Origin: JAMDCX01 sp049977145
GTDB lineage: Bacteria > Planctomycetota > Phycisphaerae > WQYP01
Direction of reading: 5' to 3'
Length of the DNA: 12,723 nucleotides
Assembly (NCBI GenBank): GCA_049977145.1
Contig: JBMFGW010000109.1
Location: 1-12,723, forward strand
Numbering within the stretch: position 1 is the stretch's first letter; each line of letters begins with the position of its first letter. Made by a program: the position numbers and the translations under genes. Below the pieces are notes generated by a model, which ran no database searches, was not told where the DNA came from, and was given only the letters and a program-made list of their open reading frames with translations. Of this stretch, positions 1 to 7,009 are shown piece after piece.

Positions 1-186
1 GTTATCACCACGGTGCTCGGGGGCGAATCGTTCACGGCGCGGAGACGAACCACCGGGTTATCAGCGCGGTGCTCGGGACGACCCATTCGCGGTGCTCGGA
101 GACGAACCACCGGGTTATCACCACGGTGCTCGGGGGCGAATCGTTCACGGCGCGGAGACGAACCACCGGGTTATCACCGCGGTGTT
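1..186. repeat. Tandem 56-57 bp repeat array (left edge, incomplete)
   Basis: Three full units start with GTTATCA at 1, 57 and 114, and a fourth, broken unit starts at 170. Units 1 (1-56) and 3 (114-169) are identical. Unit 2 (57-113, 57 bp) diverges in its middle part. The array therefore also has a 113-bp higher-order period, with 1-63 equal to 114-176. Each unit splits into two related halves of about 28 bp, both ending in a GGCGAATC/GACGAACC-like block. A near-palindrome recurs near the start of each unit (CACCACGGTG, CAGCGCGGTG, and a perfect CACCGCGGTG in unit 4, at 175-184). There are no unique spacers, so it is not a CRISPR. The repeat ends about 95 bp before the epimerase start codon. 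The array probably continues to the left of the window. Confidence 0.9.
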
Positions 187-202
187 CTCTAACTTCGGTC
201 TC

Positions 203-231
203 TTGCCGAAATGGTTGCCTCGGCATATATT
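203..231 (+). promoter_or_regulatory. Candidate sigma70 promoter of the aldose epimerase gene
   Basis: TTGCCG at 203-208 and TATATT at 226-231 are separated by exactly 17 bp, and the start codon is about 50 bp downstream at 281. A short dyad, TTCGG-N7-CCGAA, overlaps the -35 element (about 194-210) and could be an operator. A second possible -10, TACAAT, lies a few bases downstream. The call rests only on match to consensus and position. Confidence 0.5.
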
Positions 232-280
232 TCTATACAATTGGTTTGTGTCTTAGTTTCTTTTATGGAGGTATCCACCG

Positions 281-1504
281 ATGCCACAGCAAGTCAACAA
301 TACGCGAAAACTGTCCCGCCGCACCTTTCTGGCCGCCACTGGCACCGCCGCCGCCTGGGCCTTGGCTGGTTGCAAGAGTATGCCGGGAACGGATATCAGC
401 AGTCTGCCGCACAAGAGCGCCATGTACAAATCGCTTTTTGGTACGCTGCCGGACGGTCAAAAAGTGTATCAGTACACTCTGACGAATTCGAATGGAATGA
501 TCGTGCAACTTATTACGTATGGCGCCCGTCTGCAGCGCATACTGGCGGCGGATCGCAACGGCAATCCGGGTGATGTTATTCTGGGATTCGACAACCTGGC
601 TGCGTATGCGACCACACACGCGAAGGATCCTTATTTTGGGGCTACCATAGGCCGGTATGCCAATCGCATCGCCAATGGCAAATTTACGCTCAATGGCGTA
701 ACGTACCATCTGCCGATCAATGATACGCCCTATCCGAACACGCTGCACGGCGGCCCGCATTCATGGGATCAGAAAGTTTGGACCGCCACTGAAGTAACCC
801 AATTGGGCGCGCCCGGCGTGCGGTTTAACCTGTTTAGTCCGGCCATGGAAAACGGCTTTCCCGGTGATGTGGAAGTCGCGGCGACCTATTTATTGAACGA
901 ACAAAATGAATTGATTGTACACTTCCGCGCCAATACCGATGCGCCGACCGTCATTAACATGTGCAATCACGCCTATTTCAATTTGGACAAACCGGGCACG
1001 CAGGTGCTGGACCATGTGCTGACCATTAATGCGGATCATTACACGCCGGTCAACAAGGTGCTGATCCCCACTGGTAAACTGGCGCCGGTGGCGGGAACGC
1101 CTTATGATTTCCGCAAGCCCGTTCCGTTATCCACGCGGCTGAAACCCGTTTACAAAGGAACTTCCAACATTGCTTTCGATGAAGTACCCTACGGCTATGA
1201 CATGAACTGGTGCCTGAACAATCAGGATGAAAAGAAATTGGCTTTCGCTGCCCGGATTCAGGAACCTGAAACTGGCCGCGTGCTGGATTGTTACACTACG
1301 CAGCCGGGTCTACAGGTTTACACCGCTAATTTCCTCAACGGGACGATCAAAGGTATCGGTGGAAATTATCCATACCATGGAGCCATTACCCTGGAGACAC
1401 AGCATTATCCCAATTCTCCCAATCAACCCAATTTTCCATCCACCGTGCTGAATCCGGGAGAGGCTTACTTTCAGCAGACCATTTATAAGTTCAGCACGAT
1501 GTAA
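281..1504 (+). CDS. galM: Aldose 1-epimerase (galactose mutarotase), Tat-exported lipoprotein
   Basis: This 407-aa protein should interconvert the alpha and beta anomers of aldoses such as galactose or glucose. Family features are clear: NRIANGKF around residue 128, the TLHGG motif with His156, CNHAYFNL with His230, and LETQHYP with Glu372. The last three residues match the catalytic and substrate-binding His/His/Glu of GalM enzymes. The N-terminus differs from the usual cytoplasmic enzyme (about 340 aa). It carries a twin-arginine motif, SRRTFL (residues 12-17), then a hydrophobic stretch and a lipobox LAGC with Cys31, so the mature protein should be a lipid-anchored envelope protein. The ATG at 281 is chosen because GGAGG at 267-271 lies nine bases upstream. 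The gene is monocistronic, with a promoter before it and a terminator after it. Family assignment is firm; export is inferred from the signal alone. Confidence 0.95.
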   Translation: MPQQVNNTRKLSRRTFLAATGTAAAWALAGCKSMPGTDISSLPHKSAMYKSLFGTLPDGQKVYQYTLTNSNGMIVQLITYGARLQRILAADRNGNPGDVILGFDNLAAYATTHAKDPYFGATIGRYANRIANGKFTLNGVTYHLPINDTPYPNTLHGGPHSWDQKVWTATEVTQLGAPGVRFNLFSPAMENGFPGDVEVAATYLLNEQNELIVHFRANTDAPTVINMCNHAYFNLDKPGTQVLDHVLTINADHYTPVNKVLIPTGKLAPVAGTPYDFRKPVPLSTRLKPVYKGTSNIAFDEVPYGYDMNWCLNNQDEKKLAFAARIQEPETGRVLDCYTTQPGLQVYTANFLNGTIKGIGGNYPYHGAITLETQHYPNSPNQPNFPSTVLNPGEAYFQQTIYKFSTM

Positions 1505-1538
1505 GCCGTCGGATTCATAACGTCAATAATTCAGCGAG

Positions 1539-1567
1539 CCGGGCGCGCCAACGCGCCCGGTTTTTTT
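1539..1567 (+). terminator. Rho-independent terminator after the epimerase gene
   Basis: A perfect 9-bp GC stem (CCGGGCGCG / CGCGCCCGG) with a CCAA loop is followed directly by seven T residues at 1561-1567. It lies 35 bp after the epimerase stop codon. The T-run is on the plus strand only, so it should not act efficiently for the convergent RND operon. Confidence 0.92.
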
Positions 1568-1664
1568 ATCGGCACGCGACCGGCGTGTAAAGAACCAGGA
1601 TGGTCCGCGGCGGCAGAGGGTTGGTCGATTGGCTGAATGTTTGCGGCGGTGTGGACGCCGACTA

Positions 1665-4600
1665 TTATTCCGCCGCAACCGCCGCGCCATGGCCGGGGCG
1701 ATTGGCGAAGATAATCCAATACGTCACGGGAATAACCAACAACGTGAAAATGGTAGAAGCAAAAAGGCCAAAAATCAGGGTCCAAGCCAGGCCGGAAAAA
1801 ATCGGATCGGTCAAAATTGGAATTGATGAAAACATGGCGCAGGCGGCGGTAAGCAGAATGGGGCGCATTCGGAGCACGACGCTTTCGAGAATCGCATCAT
1901 ATAAACTTTGCCCGCGTGCCAGCGAGCGATGAATAAAGTCGATGAGAACCACCGAGTTGCCCGTGACGATACCGGCCAGCGCGATCATGCCGATCATGGC
2001 GGTAGCGGTGAAAAATACCACATCGGGATAACCGCCGACCGTATGCGCGGTCAATAGATTCAATATCCAGAAACCGGGCATCACGCCGGGGATGGTCAGC
2101 GGGATAGCCAGCATGATAATGAGCGGCAAAAAGAAAGACCCGGTTTGGGCTACCAGCAGTATATAAATGCCGACCATGGCGGCGGCAAAAGCCAGGCCCA
2201 GATCGCGGAATACGTGCTCGGTAATGCGCAATTCCCCTTCGCCGTCAAAATTGACATTCAGACCGGGGGCAAATTGCCAGGCGATTCCGGAACCGTTATG
2301 AAAAAAAGAGCGATCCGCCAGCGGGCGTGGTTTAACTTCATAAATCCAGCCACTGCCGATATGCGTCATGCCCGCGATGGCGGGAGTGGTGGCATCGGGC
2401 AGGCGATCAGCTTCGACGTCAACAATGGCGTTAATCGGTGGACGGCCCGCGGTGTCAGCGTAGACGTATACAACGCGGCGCAAATCTTTATGGTAAATGG
2501 CTTCACCGGCAAAATCCTGTTTCCAGTGCCCAAGTTCCGCCAGGGGAACCAATGCGCCACCGGAACCGCGGACAAATATTTTGGATAAATCGTGGCGGCT
2601 GGAACGCCGGGAAATAGGCAGCCGGAGGATGATATTCAGCGGCTGCCGCTGGCGCGGAGCGTGAATAGTTCCGGCAATCTGTCCGCCCAACGCCATGGCC
2701 AGGGTTTGGGAAATTTCACTGGTGGTCACACCATTAAGAGCCGCCTTACGCTTATCGGTGACAAATACCACCTGTTTTTCCGGCGCCTGCACGCTATCAT
2801 CCACATCCACCACATCAGGCTCCAGCAGCAGGCGATGGCGCAAGGTGCGGGCGGCCAACTGCATCTGGTGGTAGCTGGTGGCGGGAGAACCATGAATTTC
2901 GCCGACAATGGTATCGAGCACCGGCGGCCCGGGCGGCGCTTCAACAATTTGAATACGCACCCCAAATTTACGGGCGATTGCGGTAAGACTGTTGCGGATA
3001 CGCAGGGCAATTTCATGGGTCTGCATGGCCCGTTGTTTTTTACCGGCCAGATCGACGGCAATTTGCGCGTCATTGGGCTGCGTACGGAGGAAATAGTGCC
3101 GCACCAGGCCATTGAAATCCATCGGTTCGCCCACGCCAACGTAACTGGTAATGTCCACCACTTCATGCAGGCGGCGCAGGCGATGCACCAAAGCGCGCGT
3201 GGCGGCATCGGTCTGCTGCAGGGTCGTACCGCGTCGGGCATGCACCACCACCAGCAAATTGCTCTGATCACTGAATGGCAACATTTTCAGGGGCACCATG
3301 CGTAAGGCCGGTAAGGCCACGGCGCCGACGGTAATGGCGACCACCGCCAGGATAAATCCCCACCGCGCCACGCGATACTTGAGCATCGAACCGAGCACGG
3401 GAGAGAATATACGATAACGAATTGTCCGTTTAACATCGGCGGGGGTATGGGCAGCGGCAGCGGCGCCGGGCGCAGCCGCGGCTTTTGCATATTGGTGTTT
3501 GAGTACATGATACGCCAGCCACGGCGTGATGGTAAATGCGACCAGTAAAGATACCAACATGGCAATCGGTACGTTGAACGCCATGGGGCGCATATACGGC
3601 CCCATCATGCCGGTGATGAAAAACATGGGAATAAATGACAAAATGACCGCCAGCGCCGCCACGATCAGCGGCGGTAAGACTTCAGAAATCGCCTTTAGCG
3701 CGATCATGCGGGTGGCTTTACCCGCCATGGCAAAATGGCGGCTGATATTTTCCACATCCACAATGGGGTTGTCGACCAGCAGCCCCAGCGAAAGTATCAG
3801 CGCGAAAAGCGTGACGCGGTTAATTGTAAAACCAACCATAAGATTGAAGGCCAGCGTAATGCCGAAAACCACCGGGATGGCCACCGCCACCACCATGGAT
3901 TCCCGCCAGCCCAGCCCGATCGTCAGCAGTACAATGACAATCACAATGGCGATCAACAGGCCTTCAATCAGGCCGTTAACTTTGGCATTGGCGGACAGAC
4001 CGCTATTGCGGGTGATGATCATGTTCATATCGGATGGCAGCATCACCCGGGCGAGTTTCCCAGCCCGATGAATGACATCCGAGGCCACCCAAACCGCATT
4101 GCTGTCGGCTTTTTTGGCAATCGCCACGGTGACCGCGGGAGCGGCGGCGCCGACTTGACGCGTCGCGTGGCCGGCGAGAACCGTTCCGGGAAAATCATGG
4201 GCTTCATGCACACGGGCCGCAGGCCCCCAAGTATGCCAGACATAGGAATTCACTTCCGCGGGGCCATCAACGATGCGGGCAACATTGCTTAAATATACGG
4301 GTTGCTGATGCCAAACGGAAACCACCAGATGCCCCAACTGCCGGGCGTTGGCGAAAGCGGTTCCGGTCAGCACGCGAACTTCATTGTTGTTCCGCTTATA
4401 GCTTCCGGCGGTCATGGTGACATTGGCCGCCTGAATATCCTGGTCGATTTCCAGCGGGGTGATATTATAAGCGTGCATTTTGGCCGGGCTTAAGTACGCA
4501 TAGACCACCCGTGGCCGGCCACCAATCACATACGCACGCGATACATTCGGCGCAGCGGCGAGGCGGACGGCGAGTTCCTCGGCGGTTTGCCGCAGCGCCA

Positions 4601-5096
4601 CAGCGGTGGCGGTTTTGCTGGTAAGCGTCAGGGTGACAATCGGCACATCGTTGATGGTTTCGGGTTTGATAACCCAGCCGGTGACACCGGCGGGCACACG
4701 GTTAAGATGCTGCTGAATGGTGCGGTAAACTTTTACGACGCTGCGTTCAACATCCTGCCCGACATAAAACCGGGCGGTGACCATGGCCTGATCCCGCTGG
4801 CTGGTGGAATAAACATATTCCACACCATGAATCTGATAAATGAGTTTCTCCAACGGCGTGGTGACCAGTTGCTCCACACTTTTGGCGCTGTGCCCGGGGA
4901 AACTTACATAGATGTCAATCATGGGAACGTTGATCTGCGGGTCTTTTTCGCGCGGCGTGATCAACAGCGCCGCCGCTCCGAGAACCACGGCCAGAAGTAT
5001 CAGCACCAGCGCGAGCTTGGAATGCAGAAAAATTTTCACCACGCGCTCAATGAAATTCAGTTCACCAGCGCCGGCGTCCGGTGGTGGAGTGCTCAT
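1665..5096 (-). CDS. RND-family efflux permease (AcrB/HAE-like inner-membrane pump)
   Basis: This 1143-aa protein is a resistance-nodulation-division permease, the proton-driven inner-membrane part of a tripartite efflux pump. An N-terminal membrane segment (about 28-47) is followed by the family-typical PREKDPQI (48-55) and FPGHSAKSVEQLVTTPLE. Porter domains and membrane helices follow in the usual order, including the TM4 block GLLVDNPIVDVENISR (438-453) and a C-terminal GNSVVLIDF block (1046-1054). The length is slightly above the usual 1030-1060 aa. The start ATG at 5096 overlaps the stop of the fusion-protein gene (ATGA), and GGGGAGG lies eight bases upstream, so translation is probably coupled. 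Two AcrB proton-relay positions are changed: the second TM4 Asp is Asn443, and the TM10 Lys position is Gly1046. Family is certain; the substrate cannot be read from sequence. No TolC-type gene is in the window. Confidence 0.95.
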   Translation of the reverse strand: MSTPPPDAGAGELNFIERVVKIFLHSKLALVLILLAVVLGAAALLITPREKDPQINVPMIDIYVSFPGHSAKSVEQLVTTPLEKLIYQIHGVEYVYSTSQRDQAMVTARFYVGQDVERSVVKVYRTIQQHLNRVPAGVTGWVIKPETINDVPIVTLTLTSKTATAVALRQTAEELAVRLAAAPNVSRAYVIGGRPRVVYAYLSPAKMHAYNITPLEIDQDIQAANVTMTAGSYKRNNNEVRVLTGTAFANARQLGHLVVSVWHQQPVYLSNVARIVDGPAEVNSYVWHTWGPAARVHEAHDFPGTVLAGHATRQVGAAAPAVTVAIAKKADSNAVWVASDVIHRAGKLARVMLPSDMNMIITRNSGLSANAKVNGLIEGLLIAIVIVIVLLTIGLGWRESMVVAVAIPVVFGITLAFNLMVGFTINRVTLFALILSLGLLVDNPIVDVENISRHFAMAGKATRMIALKAISEVLPPLIVAALAVILSFIPMFFITGMMGPYMRPMAFNVPIAMLVSLLVAFTITPWLAYHVLKHQYAKAAAAPGAAAAAHTPADVKRTIRYRIFSPVLGSMLKYRVARWGFILAVVAITVGAVALPALRMVPLKMLPFSDQSNLLVVVHARRGTTLQQTDAATRALVHRLRRLHEVVDITSYVGVGEPMDFNGLVRHYFLRTQPNDAQIAVDLAGKKQRAMQTHEIALRIRNSLTAIARKFGVRIQIVEAPPGPPVLDTIVGEIHGSPATSYHQMQLAARTLRHRLLLEPDVVDVDDSVQAPEKQVVFVTDKRKAALNGVTTSEISQTLAMALGGQIAGTIHAPRQRQPLNIILRLPISRRSSRHDLSKIFVRGSGGALVPLAELGHWKQDFAGEAIYHKDLRRVVYVYADTAGRPPINAIVDVEADRLPDATTPAIAGMTHIGSGWIYEVKPRPLADRSFFHNGSGIAWQFAPGLNVNFDGEGELRITEHVFRDLGLAFAAAMVGIYILLVAQTGSFFLPLIIMLAIPLTIPGVMPGFWILNLLTAHTVGGYPDVVFFTATAMIGMIALAGIVTGNSVVLIDFIHRSLARGQSLYDAILESVVLRMRPILLTAACAMFSSIPILTDPIFSGLAWTLIFGLFASTIFTLLVIPVTYWIIFANRPGHGAAVAAE

Positions 5097-6364
5097 GAGC
5101 GGACCTCCCCGATGATGGCATTATTCATTTGCGATTTGAAATTTGAAATTTGAGATTCGGGATTTGAGAGCTGAAATCTGGAATTTGGAATTCGAGATTC
5201 CAGATTTGCCAGCGCGGGATTGATAGCACAGCCTGATTTTGCGATCGGCGCTTTCAAATTTGATATTTGCGATCCGGTGGCTGGAAGCGTCACCCGCTGC
5301 CCGGCCACAACGCCGGAGAGAATTTCCCGCCATGCGCCCAGATGCCGCCCCGGTTGCACGGTTTGCCGAATCAACTGGCCATGCCGCACAATTGTTACCA
5401 AATCCAGTTGTCCGATATGCTCAATAGCGGAATTGGGAATGACCAGGATTTTCTCTATCCCGGTGGGAATAATCAGATTGCCGTACATTCCCGGCCAGAC
5501 CCCGGCGGGAAAATCAGAGGCGGCCTTGACGATGAACGTGCGGGATTGCGCACTAACCCGCGGCACAATCTGCCGAATGTGTGTTGGCACGACGGCATGG
5601 AACCCTTCAAGATGTACCAGCAGTTTTTGCCCCAGTCGTAAATCCGCCGCCAGGGACTCGCGTACAACCGCATCAAGCTGCAATTGGCGGGGATCATAGA
5701 TTTTCGCCAGCATCTGACCCGGCATAACGGTATCGCCCACGTTGACAAATTTCTGCATTACAATGCCGTTAATGGTGGAGCGAATCGTGGCATAGCCTAA
5801 AACCGTCTGGGCCGTCCGCTCTCCGGCCAAGGCGCGGGCCAAATTGGCCTGATCGGAAGCTACCGCAGTATTCGCCAAATCCATGGATTCAACGGTAACA
5901 TCACCGGTGGCCAGAAGTTTTTTATCCCGCTTCTGGTCGATCAAGGCTTGTCGCAGTTGCGCTCTGGCCAGGCGTATTGCAGCCACGGCTTGTGCCAATT
6001 GGGCCTGCAACTGCGCGTCATCAAGACGCACTAGAATTTGTCCCTTGTGCACGGTGGTTCCAGCGAACAGGCGACTGAAAATAATCCGCCCGACAATCCG
6101 CGGGGTCAACACCACCGGCTCAATGGGGCTGATGGTACCCACGGCACGGATGTTTTTCGGCACCGCTATGATATGCGCGACAGCGGATGGGCCGCGATAG
6201 GCCACCGGAACTGCCGGCGGGCGGGATCCGGGTGGAATTTTCCGACGTGTCGCCCCGGTCATCCAAAGCATCAAACTGACGATCAGAAGAAGGCCCAGAA
6301 CCATACCCAACGCGCGGGCCAAAATAGGCAAGAGTTTTTTTATCTGAAATTGGCGTTCTGTCAT
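5093..6364 (-). CDS. RND periplasmic adaptor (membrane fusion protein, HlyD/AcrA-like)
   Basis: This 423-aa adaptor should link the RND permease to an outer-membrane channel. One membrane anchor (about 11-37) is followed by a split biotinyl-lipoyl domain (about 80-115 and 193-225), an alpha-helical hairpin rich in Ala, Gln and Arg (about 116-190), and beta-barrel and membrane-proximal domains up to about residue 362 (ILVIPNSAI and VVAGQRVTL are typical adaptor motifs). I chose the ATG at 6364 because GGGGA lies about ten bases upstream; an in-frame TTG at 6403 would add 13 residues and has no such site. The last 61 residues (363-423) do not look like adaptor sequence: they are Ser/Asn/Gln-rich with a seven-residue period (NLESRIP, NSRFQLS, NPESQIS, NFKSQMN) and come from a 7-bp DNA repeat. 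The gene ends in the ATGA overlap with the permease. Confidence 0.93.
   Translation of the reverse strand: MTERQFQIKKLLPILARALGMVLGLLLIVSLMLWMTGATRRKIPPGSRPPAVPVAYRGPSAVAHIIAVPKNIRAVGTISPIEPVVLTPRIVGRIIFSRLFAGTTVHKGQILVRLDDAQLQAQLAQAVAAIRLARAQLRQALIDQKRDKKLLATGDVTVESMDLANTAVASDQANLARALAGERTAQTVLGYATIRSTINGIVMQKFVNVGDTVMPGQMLAKIYDPRQLQLDAVVRESLAADLRLGQKLLVHLEGFHAVVPTHIRQIVPRVSAQSRTFIVKAASDFPAGVWPGMYGNLIIPTGIEKILVIPNSAIEHIGQLDLVTIVRHGQLIRQTVQPGRHLGAWREILSGVVAGQRVTLPATGSQISNLKAPIAKSGCAINPALANLESRIPNSRFQLSNPESQISNFKSQMNNAIIGEVRS
5131..5275. repeat. 7-bp tandem repeat (GAAATTT type) inside the adaptor gene
   Basis: Positions 5131-5207 read as eleven consecutive heptamers on the plus strand: GCGATTT, GAAATTT, GAAATTT, GAGATTC, GGGATTT, GAGAGCT, GAAATCT, GGAATTT, GGAATTC, GAGATTC and CAGATTT. 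A further related stretch (TTTCAAATTTGATATTTGCG) lies near 5252-5271 after a non-repeat spacer. Three heptamers make 21 bp, which gives a seven-residue peptide period in the overlapping adaptor frame. AT-rich repeats of this sort are, to my recollection, spread through planctomycete and related genomes; a genome search would be needed to confirm it here. Confidence 0.85.
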
Positions 6365-6437
6365 GGTAAACAATCCCCAACAAACAGCATATTTTTCAGT
6401 CAACAGACAGGGAACAGGATAGGCTGGCCCGTAGTTG

Positions 6438-6623
6438 TTATTTCAACCCGAATTTTCCAAGAATTTTTTCCGCGGGGCAAAAACCCGTAAAGGCGGATTG
6501 GATTAGGTGCAGCCCGATAAGCGCCGTGAGAATCAGCCACAACTGGCTGACCCAAAATGCCAAGGCCGCGCTGATGAGAATCATAATGCCGGCCACAATA
6601 CGCACACCACGTTCAATAGTCAT
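6438..6623 (-). CDS. DUF2892-family small inner-membrane protein
   Basis: This 61-aa protein begins MTIERGVRI and has two hydrophobic segments (about 9-24 and 27-43). It ends with the family-typical FTGFCPAEKILGKFG block (residues 45-59). This matches DUF2892, the short membrane domain also found at the C-terminus of the YgaP rhodanese. The ATG at 6623 is preferred over an upstream start at 6665 because GAGGTG lies five bases before it and because family members begin with MTIER-like sequence. The gene lies 73 bp upstream of the adaptor on the same strand, with no terminator between them, so the three genes probably form one operon. The biochemical role of the family is not well established. 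The single Cys in the FCP motif suggests, but does not prove, redox or sulfur chemistry. Confidence 0.88.
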   Translation of the reverse strand: MTIERGVRIVAGIMILISAALAFWVSQLWLILTALIGLHLIQSAFTGFCPAEKILGKFGLK

Positions 6624-6678
6624 GGAACACCTCAAAAAAAAACAACCGACCATCCGTCTTACCATGCCGCCGTGTGTT

Positions 6679-6695
6679 TGTGGTAATCAACCACA
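6679..6695. promoter_or_regulatory. Perfect dyad between the efflux promoters and DUF2892
   Basis: TGTGGT-N5-ACCACA (on the plus strand TGTGGTAATCAACCACA) is a perfect 6-bp inverted repeat in the leader, about 55-70 bp upstream of the DUF2892 start codon. It could be an operator (the shape is like a CRP/FNR-type or TetR-type site) or an RNA hairpin. No regulator gene is present in the window to support either reading. Confidence 0.4.
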
Positions 6696-6748
6696 TGTTT
6701 TAACGGTCGCTAAAAAGTGGTTACGACTTCCGGCCCTAAAGACTCCAT

Positions 6749-6778
6749 ATTATAGCCAGGCGGAACGCTTGATGCGAA
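6749..6778 (-). promoter_or_regulatory. Candidate sigma70 promoter P2 of the efflux operon
   Basis: A perfect minus-strand TATAAT (6754-6749) is preceded at 18 bp by TTCGCA (6778-6773). It lies about 125 bp upstream of the DUF2892 start. The -10 is strong and the -35 is weak. Confidence 0.45.
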
Positions 6779-6803
6779 CCGACCAACAACATACCAATAC
6801 ATT

Positions 6804-6832
6804 CTTATATTCTTATTTAACTATAAAGTCAA
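6804..6832 (-). promoter_or_regulatory. Candidate sigma70 promoter P1 of the efflux operon
   Basis: The minus strand reads TTGACT (6832-6827), a 17-bp AT-rich spacer, then TATAAG (6809-6804). Both hexamers differ from consensus at one position and the spacing is ideal. It lies just downstream of the terminator of the preceding minus-strand gene, as expected for the start of a new transcription unit. Confidence 0.6.
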
Positions 6833-6847
6833 GCGACGATAAATGGA

Positions 6848-6883
6848 ATAAAAAAAGTCCCGCAGGGTTTTAGCCTACGGGAC
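6848..6883 (-). terminator. Rho-independent terminator on the minus strand
   Basis: Read on the minus strand, GTCCCGTAGG pairs with CCTGCGGGAC (10 bp including one G-T wobble, 7-base loop) and is followed directly by a run of seven T residues (plus-strand A-run 6850-6856). It closes the transcript of the small secreted protein gene, whose stop is about 130 bp upstream, and separates it from the efflux operon. Confidence 0.88.
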
Positions 6884-7009
6884 CAGATTATTGCTCTGCA
6901 TGGTGAAGGTGTGAGCCGTTAAGAAGGAGATCGGGACTTTAGCATTATGGCTCAGCGAAGCACTTCGGTGTCAAGCACCGCCCCCTTGAGTCTCATGCAG
7001 AAACGATCT
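6884..7009. other. Long 3' untranslated region, no gene seen
   Basis: Between the stop codon at 7010 and the terminator there are about 125 bp. The only structure I see is a small hairpin, CGGTG-TCAAG-CACCG, at 6966-6980. Together with the leader and promoters to 6624 this makes a non-coding stretch of 386 bp. A plus-strand reading frame opening at 6947 runs antisense to the neighbouring gene and is not supported. Confidence 0.6.

Noticed and set aside
1..186. The repeats as a CRISPR array
   Set aside because: The units are contiguous with no unique spacers, two units are identical along their whole length, and no cas gene is nearby.
32..226. A minus-strand 64-aa protein over the repeats
   Set aside because: It consists of translated tandem repeat, starts inside the epimerase promoter, and has no convincing ribosome binding site. 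A longer repeat-coding gene to the left cannot be excluded.
263..760. A minus-strand 165-aa frame antisense to the epimerase gene
   Set aside because: It overlaps a well-supported enzyme gene with catalytic motifs, and its Arg/Ile-rich product looks like an antisense shadow.
1539..1567. A bidirectional terminator that also ends the RND operon
   Set aside because: On the minus strand the T-run side becomes an A-run before the hairpin and no T-run follows it, so only plus-strand termination is supported. I see no clear terminator for the RND operon.
2145..5153. Several plus-strand frames of 63-237 aa across the RND permease gene
   Set aside because: All lie antisense to a full-length permease with recognisable motifs; their products are His/Gly/Asn-rich or Met/Ser/Thr-rich, as expected for reverse-complement reading.
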